NCBI GenBank assembly: GCA_020634335.1
Contig: JACKBY010000028.1
Location: forward strand, 1-35,620
Source of the DNA: Promineifilum sp.
GTDB lineage: Bacteria > Chloroflexota > Anaerolineae > Promineifilales > Promineifilaceae
DNA: 35,620 bases
Direction: 5' to 3'
Part shown: positions 14,262 to 22,261 of the stretch, piece after piece
Layout of the letters: each line of letters opens with the position of its first letter
How positions within the stretch are numbered: the first letter of the stretch is position 1
Program-made: the position numbers and the translations under genes
The notes under the pieces: generated by a model
Databases searched by the model: none
What the model saw: the letters and a program-made list of their open reading frames with translations, nothing else
What the model was told of the DNA's origin: nothing

Positions 14262-14531
14262 TCAATGACCGGCGCAAAACCTAAACTTTGGGTCCAGCGT
14301 CCGTTGCTGAGCCAGACGCTGCTCAAACTCCGCTGCTTCCTCGTCCGACCAGACGCCCGCCAGGGGGTCGAGGCCGGTATAAACAGCCGGTCGAGACTGC
14401 GGCAACAGCCCCACTGATTCACGCAGCAGTTGCAGAAACAACTTGTTCGCGCTCCATCCGCGGGCCTCGGCCTCCTGCTTCGGGGCATTACCCAGATGCT
14501 TGTCGGCGTCACACACTGTGAGTTGCGTCAA
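14262..14531 (-). CDS. Orphan VapB-like antitoxin (RHH-type), TTG start
   Basis: 89 residues. The start is a TTG at 14531, chosen because GGAGG lies seven bases upstream and the product begins TQLTV, the usual first strand of ribbon-helix-helix antitoxins. Residues ~15-45 (QEAEARGWSANKLFLQLLRE) form the RHH helices. The C-terminal DPLAGVWSDEEAAEFEQRL matches the toxin-binding tail of a VapB-type family (typically D-x-L-x-G-x-W-S-x-E-E). In this family the PIN toxin gene normally follows directly, but here an unrelated gene begins 17 bases downstream. The very end (RFCAGH) also departs from the usual I-D-x-x-L-W ending, so the tail may have been cut when the toxin was lost. Confidence 0.7.
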   Translation of the reverse strand: MTQLTVCDADKHLGNAPKQEAEARGWSANKLFLQLLRESVGLLPQSRPAVYTGLDPLAGVWSDEEAAEFEQRLAQQRTLDPKFRFCAGH

Positions 14532-14619
14532 CTTATCCCTCCGTGCGTCGCATTAGACATCAATGTATTCATTGTTGACCTTATAGTGCCTGCATAAATG
14601 AATGCCAAAGAGGTCACGC

Positions 14620-15351
14620 TTACTTACCCTCCCACGGATTCAGCATCGTCTGGATCAGGATGGGCCGGCCGATCTTGATGTTGGCCCGGCGAGTGAGCAG
14701 CCACAGCGCCAAATCGGCGATGTCCGCCGGGTAGAGGCAGCGCCGGCGATCGAGGCCTGGCGCGCCTTCCGACATCTCCGTCAGCACCATGCCGGGACAG
14801 ATCGTGTTGACGCGGATGCCGTGGGACTGATTTTCGAGTTGAATCAGTTCGCCCAGGGCATTGAGGCCGAATTTGCTGACCGTGTAGGCCCCGCTTTCGT
14901 CGTAATATTCCAGCCCGGCCTCGGAACTGATGTTGAGGATGTGGCCTTCGCGCTGCCGCCGCATAGGGGGCAACACCGCCCGCGCCATCAGGAACGGCCC
15001 GCGCAGGTTGATGGCCATCACCCGATCCCATTCCTCAATGCTGTACTCGTGGATGGGCGCGTCGGGCGCGTCGACGCCGGCATTGTTAACCAGAATGTGG
15101 ACGGTTCCGAAGGCGTCGACCGTCTCGGCCACCACGCGGGCGACGTCGTCCTCGCGTGAGACGTCGGCCGTCACCGCTCGGGCCGTCCCGCCGGCGGCGC
15201 GAATCGCCTCGACCACGCGGGCCAACGACGATGCGCGCCGGCCGCAAATAACCACGGACACGCCCTCGGCCGCCAGCGCCAGCGCGATACCCTCGCCGAT
15301 ACCACTGCCGCCTCCGGTCACGATCGCTACCTTGCCGTCGAGTTTTGCCAT
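14620..15351 (-). CDS. Short-chain dehydrogenase/reductase (SDR)
   Basis: 243 residues from ATG at 15351, which has GGAGC nine bases upstream; a longer frame to 15504 lies upstream of the promoter and is rejected. Classical SDR motifs are all present: VTGGGSGIGEGIA for cofactor binding, NNAG, the catalytic Ser in NISSEAG, and YTVSK with the catalytic Tyr and Lys. The residues after strand 2 (GRRASS) favour NADP(H). The substrate-binding tail is short and the substrate is unknown. The gene is monocistronic, behind a TATAAT box at 15388-15393. Confidence 0.92.
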   Translation of the reverse strand: MAKLDGKVAIVTGGGSGIGEGIALALAAEGVSVVICGRRASSLARVVEAIRAAGGTARAVTADVSREDDVARVVAETVDAFGTVHILVNNAGVDAPDAPIHEYSIEEWDRVMAINLRGPFLMARAVLPPMRRQREGHILNISSEAGLEYYDESGAYTVSKFGLNALGELIQLENQSHGIRVNTICPGMVLTEMSEGAPGLDRRRCLYPADIADLALWLLTRRANIKIGRPILIQTMLNPWEGK

Positions 15352-15387
15352 CTTGCCTGCTCCTTCTTCAATGAGTTGTATAGGCCT

Positions 15388-15393
15388 ATTATA
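15388..15393 (-). promoter_or_regulatory. TATAAT -10 box of the SDR gene
   Basis: A minus-strand TATAAT lies 36 bases before the SDR start codon, leaving a leader of about 30 bases that includes the Shine-Dalgarno GGAGC. Confidence 0.5.
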
Positions 15394-15495
15394 TACTCCG
15401 CGCCGCCATGAATGAATCCATCGGCCAGGCCCACAGCGCGGCCGGCGGCTCTGCCAGGCGGCCTGGGTTACATGACATAATAAAAGGAAATGCCT

Positions 15496-15598
15496 GTGGC
15501 GCAACCTGCCCAGGTCGCGCGCTCCTCGGCTCGCCTCAGGGGCGGCTTGCGCGGCGGTTTGTGTCTGGTTTGCTCGCGAGCTGGATAGCTCGCGCTAC
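15496..15598. repeat. GTGG-headed palindrome doublet upstream of the polymerase gene
   Basis: GTGGCGC (15496-15502) and GCGCTAC (15592-15598) are the outer termini. Inside are ACCTGCCCAGGT (15504-15515) and GCGAGCTGGATAGCTCGC (15576-15593). The longer spacer includes a further GCTTGCGCGG segment. The rest of the 336-base gap between the SDR and polymerase starts holds no other recognisable gene. Confidence 0.65.
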
Positions 15599-15687
15599 GG
15601 GGTGTCGGCCTTGAATTGCCAAAGGTCATGAACCCGCGCCAACTTGCTCATTGGTCGCCTCGCGCCTATGCTACGGGCTATAGATCG

Positions 15688-18600
15688 ATGAGCACGCTAC
15701 CGGCCGATTTTACGCACTTGCACGTCCATTCGCACTATACCCTGCTGGGCGGCGCGCCCGCGCCCGAAGCGCTGGTCGAGCGCGCGCGGGCCGACGGCCT
15801 GACGTCGCTGGCCCTGGCCGACGGCAACGCCCTGTTTGGGGTGGTGGCCTTCGCCCGCGCCTGTCGCGCCGCCAACATCCGGCCCATCATCGGCCTGACG
15901 GCCGCCGTCGCCCCGCCGCCGGAGGACATGCCGCCCGACCACGGCGCGGCGCTCGGCCGCCTGGTGCTGCTGGCAACCGGGCCGGCGGGCTACCGCTCGT
16001 TGTGCCGCCTGGCCTCCCTCTACCAGACCGACCCCGACCGCGAGCGCCGCGCCCGCCACGGCTTCCGCTGGGATGAACTGCGCGAGCACACCGCCGGGCT
16101 GATCGCCGTCAGCGGCGGCCGCACCTGCTGGCTGGAGCGCTATCTGCGCGCCGGACAACCCGGGGCGGCTTCGCGCTACGTGGCCCGGCTGGGCGGCCTT
16201 TACGGCGAAGGCTGCACGCTGGCCGTCGGCCCCGACCTCATGATCGGAGAACTGCGGGCCATCGCCGACGAGATCATCGCCCTGGCGACGCGCTTCGGTC
16301 TGCACGCCGCCGCCGTCCAGCCCATCTTCTGCCTGGAACCGGAGGAACGCCCCTTGTTGCGCCTGCTGGCGGCCATCGACGACAACTGCCCCATAGATGC
16401 CGTCGAGTCCGCCCGGCTGCCCGACGGCGGCGACGAGGCCACGCCGCTCGTGTGGCCCGACCGGGCGGCCTTCGCCGGGGCCTACGCCGCCCGGCCCGAA
16501 CTGCTCGCGGCGGCGGGTCAGGTGGCGGCCCTGTGTGGCGAGGCGTTGCCCGACGGCCGCCCGCTGTGGCCGTCGCTCGACCTCGCGTCCCCGGCCGACG
16601 CGCTGCGCCAACAGGCCGCGGCGGGGCTGGCCCAGCGCTACGGCGACCCCGCGCCGCCGGACGTGGTCGCTCGACTGGCCCACGAGACGGCGGTCATCAC
16701 CCAGTTCGGTTTCGCGCCCCTGTTTCTGGTCGTGGCCGACGTGGTGCGCTTCGCGCGCGCGTCGGGCATCCCCGCGGGCACGCGCGGCAGCGTCGCCAAT
16801 TCGCTGGCCGCCTATTGCCTGGGCATCACCACCGTCGATCCGGTGGCCCACGATCTGCTGTTCGAACGCTTCCTCAATCCTGCCCGCCGCCGCCCGCCCG
16901 ATATCGACCTCGACTTTTGCAGCCGCCGCCGCGACGAGGTACTCGACTACGTGCGCCGCACCTATAGCATGGAGCGCGTAGCCCTGGTGAGCACGATGAA
17001 CACCTTGCAACCGCGTTCGGCCGTGCGCGAGACGGGCAAGGCCTATGGCTTGTCCAATGAGACCATCAACGCGCTGGTGGCCGTCTTGCCCCGCGGTTGG
17101 CATCCCGACCCTCGCCGCCGCTCGACCGAGACCATCGACGACGTCATCGCCGGGATCGCCGACCCCCTGTCTCGCGACGTGGTGCGGCAGGCCTACCGGC
17201 TCATCGGCCGCCCCCACCACGCCGGGCTGCACCCCGGCGGCCTCATCATCACCCCCGGCCCGCTAACTGATACCGTGCCGCTGCTGCTGTCGCCCAAGGG
17301 CTATCTGGCGACCCAATTCGAGCATGATGACGTGGAGGCCATCGGCCTGCCCAAGCTCGACTTGCTGGGCATTCGCGCCCTGACAGTGCTGGCCGATGCT
17401 GTGGAGCTGGTGCAGCGCCGGCAAGACCTGTTAGCCGGGCAGAACGGGACGGCCGCCGACCCGACCGGGGTCGCCCACCTGTCAGGTCTGGAGAGTATTC
17501 CCGCCGACGACCCGACGACGGCGGCGATGCTGGCCGCGGGCGACACCATCGGCGTCTTCCAGTGTGAATCCGATGGCGCGCGGCGCACGCTGCGGCAACT
17601 GCGAGCGGCCAACGTGGCCGATCTGGCCGTGGCCGGGGCGTTCTTCAAGCCCGGCCCGGCCACCGGCGGCATGGCTCGCGCCTTCGTGCGCCGCTATCGC
17701 GGCGAGGAGCCGGTCAGCTACCTGCACCCGTCGCTGGAGCCGATCCTGGGCCGCACCAAGGGCGTGTTATTGTTCCAGGAGCAGGTGCTGCGGCTGGCGG
17801 TGGAAGTCGCCGGCCTGAGCTGGGCACAGGCCGACCAGCTGCGGCGCGGCATGAGCAAATTCAAGGCGGCCGACATCGACGCGCTGGCGGCCGAATTCAC
17901 GGCCGGCTGTCGCCGCCCCGCCCCCGACGGCCCCGGCCTGTCGCCGGAGCAGGCCGAGAAGTTGTGGGGGCAGATCGTCCCCTTCGCCGGCTACGGCTTC
18001 AATCAGGGGCACGCCACGGCCTACGCCGACGTCAGCTATCGCTCGGCCTACGTGAAAGCCCATTGGCCGGCCGAATTCCTTTGCGCCCGGCTGGCCGATG
18101 CGGGCGGCTTCCACCACCCGGCGGTCTACGTGGCCGAGGCCGAGCGGCTGGGCATCGCCGTGCGGCCGCCGCACGTCAACCACAGTGGCGAGGCCTTCAC
18201 GCTGGCCTACGAATATGACACCGACGGCGAGCGGCCGGTGCTATGGATGGGGCTGGGCGCGGTGCGCGAGCTGCGGCGCGCCTCGGTAGCCGCCATCATC
18301 GCCGCGCGGGCGGCGGGCCGTTTTGCCGGTGTGGCCGATTTGGCCGCCCGCATCGATCTGTCGGCCAAGGAGATCGACCATCTGGTACGCTGCGGCGCGC
18401 TTGACGGGCTGGGCGACAGCCGCGCGGCCATGCTCCAGGCGGCGGGGGCCGCCCTCCGCGCCGGCAGCGCTCGGCAGATGAGCTTTGCCTTTCTAAATAT
18501 ATCCGTGGTACAGACCGAAACGGCCGCCGATCGGCTATCATGGGAAATGGAACTGCTGGGCCGCCCCCTGAGCGTGCATCCGCTGGAGCTGGCGCGGCGA

Positions 18601-18867
18601 CGCCGGACAGACGTGGCGATACGGCGCTTGCCGGCGTCTCGCGGCCAAAAGGTGACGGTCTGCGCCGTGCGCGTGCCGGGCTGGCCGGGCGGCGCGGGCT
18701 TTTTCATGGGCGACGGCGATGATTTCGCCATCGCCCGGCTGGAACCGACGCCGGCCGCCGAGCGGGTGCGCTGGCCGTCATGGCGGCCGATGCGCCTGAG
18801 CGGCCGGTGGAAGACGGACGAGTGGGGCGGAGGCTGGTTCGAGATCGAAGCGTATGAGATGCTGTGA
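15688..18867 (+). CDS. DNA polymerase III alpha-subunit homologue, error-prone (DnaE2/ImuC-like) type
   Basis: 1059 residues from ATG 15688, just before the PHP domain; in-frame TTG 15616 and ATG 15628 are alternatives. The PHP domain starts HLHVHSHYTLLGG. Metal-ligand positions of active PHP domains look lost: LLGGA for LLDGA, ADGN for TDHGN, and IIGLT for IIG-x-E. The polymerase aspartates are in PPDIDLDFC (~403-410) and LPKLDLLG (~556). Then come SVRETGKAYG-like fingers (here SAVRETGKAYG), KPGPATGGMARAF, a helix-hairpin-helix near LVRCGALDGLGDS, HPLEL and an OB-like C-terminus. The length and lack of a tau-binding extension fit the translesion-type alpha subunits. No imuA or imuB lies nearby and no LexA box was found upstream. 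Confidence 0.88.
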   Translation: MSTLPADFTHLHVHSHYTLLGGAPAPEALVERARADGLTSLALADGNALFGVVAFARACRAANIRPIIGLTAAVAPPPEDMPPDHGAALGRLVLLATGPAGYRSLCRLASLYQTDPDRERRARHGFRWDELREHTAGLIAVSGGRTCWLERYLRAGQPGAASRYVARLGGLYGEGCTLAVGPDLMIGELRAIADEIIALATRFGLHAAAVQPIFCLEPEERPLLRLLAAIDDNCPIDAVESARLPDGGDEATPLVWPDRAAFAGAYAARPELLAAAGQVAALCGEALPDGRPLWPSLDLASPADALRQQAAAGLAQRYGDPAPPDVVARLAHETAVITQFGFAPLFLVVADVVRFARASGIPAGTRGSVANSLAAYCLGITTVDPVAHDLLFERFLNPARRRPPDIDLDFCSRRRDEVLDYVRRTYSMERVALVSTMNTLQPRSAVRETGKAYGLSNETINALVAVLPRGWHPDPRRRSTETIDDVIAGIADPLSRDVVRQAYRLIGRPHHAGLHPGGLIITPGPLTDTVPLLLSPKGYLATQFEHDDVEAIGLPKLDLLGIRALTVLADAVELVQRRQDLLAGQNGTAADPTGVAHLSGLESIPADDPTTAAMLAAGDTIGVFQCESDGARRTLRQLRAANVADLAVAGAFFKPGPATGGMARAFVRRYRGEEPVSYLHPSLEPILGRTKGVLLFQEQVLRLAVEVAGLSWAQADQLRRGMSKFKAADIDALAAEFTAGCRRPAPDGPGLSPEQAEKLWGQIVPFAGYGFNQGHATAYADVSYRSAYVKAHWPAEFLCARLADAGGFHHPAVYVAEAERLGIAVRPPHVNHSGEAFTLAYEYDTDGERPVLWMGLGAVRELRRASVAAIIAARAAGRFAGVADLAARIDLSAKEIDHLVRCGALDGLGDSRAAMLQAAGAALRAGSARQMSFAFLNISVVQTETAADRLSWEMELLGRPLSVHPLELARRRRTDVAIRRLPASRGQKVTVCAVRVPGWPGGAGFFMGDGDDFAIARLEPTPAAERVRWPSWRPMRLSGRWKTDEWGGGWFEIEAYEML

Positions 18868-18981
18868 CGCGGCGCTCTGTCGTGCTGATCAAAGCGATTG
18901 CTTGAACGTCAACTCATCGACGGACAACCCGGGAACTCGCGCTACGGTATTGACGTCTTACAGGATGGAGGAGAATGAGAA

Positions 18982-19545
18982 ATGATGCAGCGAAAATCAA
19001 GAGTGATGGTGATATGGTTGCTCGTGGGGCTGTTCGCCCTGGGCCTGTCCGCCTGCGGCGGATCCGAAGACAAGCCGGTGGCCGGGTATCCTGACGCCGA
19101 AGACAATATCCTGGTTGAGGACGAGGCCGCGCCGGGTGAAGTGGTGACGACCGAACCCGGCCCCACGGAGGAGATCATCAAGGGCGACGAAGAAGGGCTG
19201 GAAGCGGTGCGAGGCGGGCTGGAGTGGCGGCGCGAAGGCGGCATCGCCGGTTTTTGCGACGTCGTGACCGTTCTGGCGGGCACGGCGACGGTCTCGAACT
19301 GCGCCACCGACCCGCCCCAGGTCGTCGGCGAGATCACATTGACCAACGAGCAGTCGCAACTGATGCTGACCTGGCTGGAGGAAGTGGCCTCCTTCGAGCA
19401 CGAGCAGAGCGACGGGGCCGTGGCCGATTCGATGAGCATCGTCCTGACCTTCGAGGGCCAGGGCGACAACGAGGCCACCGCCGACGTGATGGCCGAGATG
19501 GAAAAGCTGGCGATGGACGTGCTGGCGACCGTCAATAATCAGTAA
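18982..19545 (+). CDS. Small putative lipoprotein
   Basis: 187 residues. MMQRKSRVMVIWLLVGLFAL followed by LSACGG is a lipoprotein signal with Cys at ~25 as the predicted lipidation site. A strong Shine-Dalgarno GGAGGAG precedes the ATG by eight bases. The mature part is very acidic and begins with a flexible Glu/Pro-rich stretch (VEDEAAPGEVVTTEPGPTEE). It then has two cysteines (GFCDVV and SNCATDPP) that could pair. The folded C-terminal ~90 residues include ITLTNEQSQLMLTWLEEV and SIVLTFEGQG, reminiscent of small surface lipoproteins of unknown function. No enzymatic motif. It stands alone between the polymerase and the tRNA-editing gene. Confidence 0.8.
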   Translation: MMQRKSRVMVIWLLVGLFALGLSACGGSEDKPVAGYPDAEDNILVEDEAAPGEVVTTEPGPTEEIIKGDEEGLEAVRGGLEWRREGGIAGFCDVVTVLAGTATVSNCATDPPQVVGEITLTNEQSQLMLTWLEEVASFEHEQSDGAVADSMSIVLTFEGQGDNEATADVMAEMEKLAMDVLATVNNQ

Positions 19546-19695
19546 CCGCCGGCGCATCTTGACCGGCCGCGCCCTGATCGCGGCGGCAGCGACGAGAATG
19601 GTCACCCGATGAGGCGGGTCAGGCGACCGGGAACCAACGCCTTGCCCGGTTGCCCGCCCCCTGCCATGCACCAGCCATCACGCAGCCGGTCGTTG

Positions 19696-19716
19696 GGGCG
19701 GGGTTGAACCCCGCCC
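19696..19716. repeat. Perfect GGGCGGGGTT/AACCCCGCCC palindrome
   Basis: Ten-base arms around a single G in the 242-base gap between the lipoprotein and the alaX-type gene. It may be a terminator-like hairpin for the lipoprotein gene although no T-run follows; sequences of this kind also occur as dispersed palindromes. Confidence 0.5.
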
Positions 19717-19773
19717 TCGCCGGTCAGCCCCGCGCGTCCTGACCCAAAATCTGCCCAATCGGCACAATCCGCG

Positions 19774-19779
19774 GATAAT
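19774..19779 (+). promoter_or_regulatory. GATAAT -10 box, leaderless start of the alanyl-tRNA editing gene
   Basis: GATAAT is followed by eight bases and then ATG at 19788, with no Shine-Dalgarno. The position predicts a leaderless mRNA. Confidence 0.5.
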
Positions 19780-19787
19780 AGCCCCAT

Positions 19788-21020
19788 ATGACCCGCGCCT
19801 ACTACACCGATAGCTACACGTTGCAGTTCGAGACCCGCGTTACGGCCGCCGAGACCCCCGACGGCCGCCCGGCTGTCCTCCTCGATCCCGTTTACTTTTA
19901 TCCTACCTCCGGCGGGCAGCCCCACGACACCGGCCACCTGCGACGCGGCGATGCCGTCGCCCGCGTGGTCGACGTCATCGAGCGCGAGAGCGACGGAGCC
20001 ATCCTCCACATCCTCGACCGGGCACTCACGCCCGGCCCGGCGACGGCGACCATCGACCGTGAGCGACGCCTCGACCACATGGCCCACCACACCGGCCAAC
20101 ACCTCCTGTCGCAGGCCTTTGTCCGCGTGGCCGAGGCCGAGACGGTCGGCTTCCACCTCAGCCCGCAGAGCGTCACCATCGACCTCGACCGCGCCGACCT
20201 GTCGCCGGCCGAGATCGATGCCGCCGAGACCCTGGCCAACGAGATCATCCGCCGGGACGCGCCCGTCGCCGTCCGTTTTGTGACCGGCGAGGAAGCGGCC
20301 GCTCTGCCGCTGCGCAAAACCCCGCCGGGACGTGACGGCCGCCTGCGCCTGGTCGATATCGAAGGCTTTGACCTGACCGCCTGCGGCGGCACCCACGTGG
20401 CCCGCACGGGTGAGGTCGGGTTGGTCAAGATCGTGCGGACAGAGCGGCGCGGAGCCACCACGCGCGTCGAGTTCCTGTGCGGCGCGCGCGCGCTGGCCGA
20501 CTACCGCCAGAAGCTGGACATCCTGCGAAGTCTGAGCGCGGCGCTGACGACGGGGGCGGCCGATCTGCCCGCCGTCGTGGTCAAAATTCAGGACGAGAAC
20601 AAGGCGCTGCGAACCGAGTTGCGGCGGCGCGAAGCGGCCCTGCTGGCGCTGGAAGCCGAGCAGCTGCTGGCCGGGGCCGCCCCGCTGGGGGAGGCGCGCC
20701 TGGTGGCGCGGGTCTTCACCGGCCGCGAGCCGGACGAGCTGCGGCGGCTGGCCGGCGCGCTGACCGAGGCCGGCAGCGTGGTGGCCCTGCTGGGGCTGGC
20801 CGGGGAACGGACGCACCTGGTTTTCGGCCGTTCGGCCGGCGCGCCGGGGCACATGGGCGAACTCATCAGACCGGCGCTGGCGGCGCTGGGCGGGCGCGGC
20901 GGCGGCAATGCGACGCTGGCCCAGGGAGGCGGCCCGGCGGGGGATGAAGCGAAGGTGGCGGCAACGCTGACTGCGGCGGCGCGAGAGCTCAGGCAAGCCC
21001 GCGAAGGGCCCGGAATGTAA
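19788..21020 (+). CDS. AlaX-type trans-editing alanyl-tRNA deacylase with C-terminal C-Ala/DHHA1-like domain
   Basis: 410 residues. The N-terminal beta domain has FYPTSGGQPHDTG, normal for AlaRS editing cores. The zinc and catalytic motif is HMAHHTGQHLLSQAF (~97-111; HTGQH) and the second zinc motif is CGGTH (~198-202), both intact. Residues ~255-295 form a coiled coil (KIQDENKALRTELRRREAAL), and the C-terminal ~110 residues resemble the DHHA1/C-Ala domain with GRGGGNATLAQGGG. The enzyme removes Ser or Gly wrongly attached to tRNA(Ala). Such long AlaX proteins lack the aminoacylation domain of AlaRS, as here. A hairpin directly after the stop probably ends the transcript. Confidence 0.93.
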   Translation: MTRAYYTDSYTLQFETRVTAAETPDGRPAVLLDPVYFYPTSGGQPHDTGHLRRGDAVARVVDVIERESDGAILHILDRALTPGPATATIDRERRLDHMAHHTGQHLLSQAFVRVAEAETVGFHLSPQSVTIDLDRADLSPAEIDAAETLANEIIRRDAPVAVRFVTGEEAAALPLRKTPPGRDGRLRLVDIEGFDLTACGGTHVARTGEVGLVKIVRTERRGATTRVEFLCGARALADYRQKLDILRSLSAALTTGAADLPAVVVKIQDENKALRTELRRREAALLALEAEQLLAGAAPLGEARLVARVFTGREPDELRRLAGALTEAGSVVALLGLAGERTHLVFGRSAGAPGHMGELIRPALAALGGRGGGNATLAQGGGPAGDEAKVAATLTAAARELRQAREGPGM

Positions 21021-21055
21021 AAACGGCCACCTGACAGATAGCCAGGTAGCCGTTT
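21021..21055. terminator. Bidirectional hairpin terminator between converging genes
   Basis: AAACGGCCACCTG (21021-21033) and CAGGTAGCCGTTT (21043-21055) pair over 12 of 13 positions around a nine-base loop. It begins right after the stop codon of the alanyl-tRNA editing gene; the A-run and T-run at its edges allow action on both strands. The AraC-type gene ends at 21084 from the other side. Confidence 0.75.
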
Positions 21056-21083
21056 CCGATGCCTCATTTGCGAAGGCGCGTAC

Positions 21084-22028
21084 TCAATCCTCCTGAGAGG
21101 TAACCTTGCGCTCCCACTCGATGGGATCGCCATATCCCAGATCGCTGATGCCCAGCTTTTCCATGATTTTCAATGCGGCGCTGCGGCGAAAGGCGGAAAA
21201 GGTAATGACGTGGGCGATCATGCCGCCGTAACTGAAACGTTCGTGCGGGTCGCATGAGGTGTCTACAAACATTTCATCCCAACGGTGCTCATCGCGCACC
21301 TGGCGCACCAGTTCGGCAAACTCGAGGAAGGCGCTATCCAGGCGATCGAGCATGCCGGCAACCGATTTATCCGGTTCATCAGGGTACGACCGATGGCCGA
21401 CGGCTGCCAGCCAGACCTCTTTGGTGAACACCAGACGGTTCAGGGCCTCGCGCAGCGTTCCTTCGGCCGATTCAAACGGCAAAGGATTCTGCGGCGTCGC
21501 TACCGGCGCATCCAACTGTTCGTCAGTCAGATTCCTGGCGCGCTCCAACATGCGGCGCGTCAACCATACATCGTGGTCAATTAAACGATCGCTAATGTCC
21601 ATGTTCAATTCTCCTTTTATCGAAAATAGGTAAGGTTGTTGGCGCAAGGGATCATAGTGGATGCCGTTGGGGCCGGGCAGATGCACCCGCGGAAAGGGGA
21701 TGCGCCGGTAGTGGCTGGGGGAGAGGCCATAGTAATGTCGGAAGGCTCGCGAAAATCCCTCCAGACTCTCATAGCCCGCATCGAACGCGATATCCGTCAC
21801 GGCTTGCTGCGTGGTGGCTAACGCATGAGCCGCACATTCCAGCCGCAAGCGGCGACGTAACTCACCCGGTGACTCACCGATGAGGCGGTGAAACACACGC
21901 TGGAAATGAAAGCGGCTCAGATGCACTCGTTCGGCCCAGACCCACTCCGCGTCCTCATCATTCCAACTCTCGCTGATGATCCGCAGTAGTGCTTCAGCCC
22001 TGGCGTTAGGTAATCCCTTGAAGTCCAT
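21084..22028 (-). CDS. AraC-family regulator fused to a DinB/DUF664-like domain
   Basis: 314 residues from ATG 22028; an in-frame ATG at 22058 lies upstream of the likely -10 box and is disfavoured. Residues ~10-115 hold both helix-turn-helix motifs of an AraC DNA-binding domain (HLSRFHFQRVFHRLIGESPG and then IAFDAGYESLEGFSRAFRHY), placed at the N-terminus. The C-terminal ~170 residues resemble a DinB-like four-helix bundle (IDHDVWLTRRMLERARNLTD, FTKEVWLAAVG, MIAHVITFSAFRR). The histidines could form the usual metal site. The ligand is unknown; DinB-type bundles include thiol-dependent transferases. It is transcribed away from the crp-like module. Confidence 0.85.
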   Translation of the reverse strand: MDFKGLPNARAEALLRIISESWNDEDAEWVWAERVHLSRFHFQRVFHRLIGESPGELRRRLRLECAAHALATTQQAVTDIAFDAGYESLEGFSRAFRHYYGLSPSHYRRIPFPRVHLPGPNGIHYDPLRQQPYLFSIKGELNMDISDRLIDHDVWLTRRMLERARNLTDEQLDAPVATPQNPLPFESAEGTLREALNRLVFTKEVWLAAVGHRSYPDEPDKSVAGMLDRLDSAFLEFAELVRQVRDEHRWDEMFVDTSCDPHERFSYGGMIAHVITFSAFRRSAALKIMEKLGISDLGYGDPIEWERKVTSQED

Positions 22029-22035
22029 ACTTTTT

Positions 22036-22041
22036 ATTCTA
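22036..22041 (-). promoter_or_regulatory. TAGAAT -10 box, leaderless start of the AraC-DinB gene
   Basis: A minus-strand TAGAAT lies seven bases before the ATG at 22028; no Shine-Dalgarno is present. Confidence 0.5.
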
Positions 22042-22092
22042 GCGGTTTGGCTGGGCATCCGCTTGACCGTGGTTGCTCTATCTTCGCTCTCC

Positions 22093-22185
22093 GTGGCGCC
22101 GGTTTCTTAACCGGCTCCGCAGCCCAGCCCGTTCCCGGCCGCCGCATCAGGGTGCGGCGCTACACCTCGCCAACTGAAAAACCCT
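22093..22185 (+). repeat. GTGG-headed palindrome doublet, copy 2, forward, with tail
   Basis: Starts GTGGCGCCGGTTTCTTAACC, ends its palindromic part with GCGGCGCTAC at 22163, and carries the tail CACCTCGCCAACTGAAAAAC to about 22185. Against the reverse complement of copy 3 (23130-23222) I count about 13 differences over 93 bases. It forms the left boundary of the module containing the crp leader copy and the 239-residue gene. Confidence 0.85.
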
Positions 22186-22205
22186 GCCACTTAGATGACT
22201 TCGCG

Positions 22206-22233
22206 TTGCGGCCGGCGACAAATCCAGTAAACT
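22206..22233 (+). promoter_or_regulatory. Promoter copy related to the crp-type promoter
   Basis: TTGCGG (22206-22211), a 16-base spacer and TAAACT (22228-22233). The promoter in front of the Crp/Fnr gene at 23270-23297 has the same layout (TTGCCA, 16 bases, TAAAAT), and the sequence after it is homologous, so the promoters were probably duplicated together. Confidence 0.5.
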
Positions 22234-22261
22234 GAACACCGGAGGCTAATGTGGAGGAGCG

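Noticed and set aside
15616..15687. Extended polymerase start at TTG 15616 or ATG 15628
   Set aside because: The added residues are not PHP-like; the PHP domain starts right after 15688. It remains possible because no start has a strong Shine-Dalgarno.
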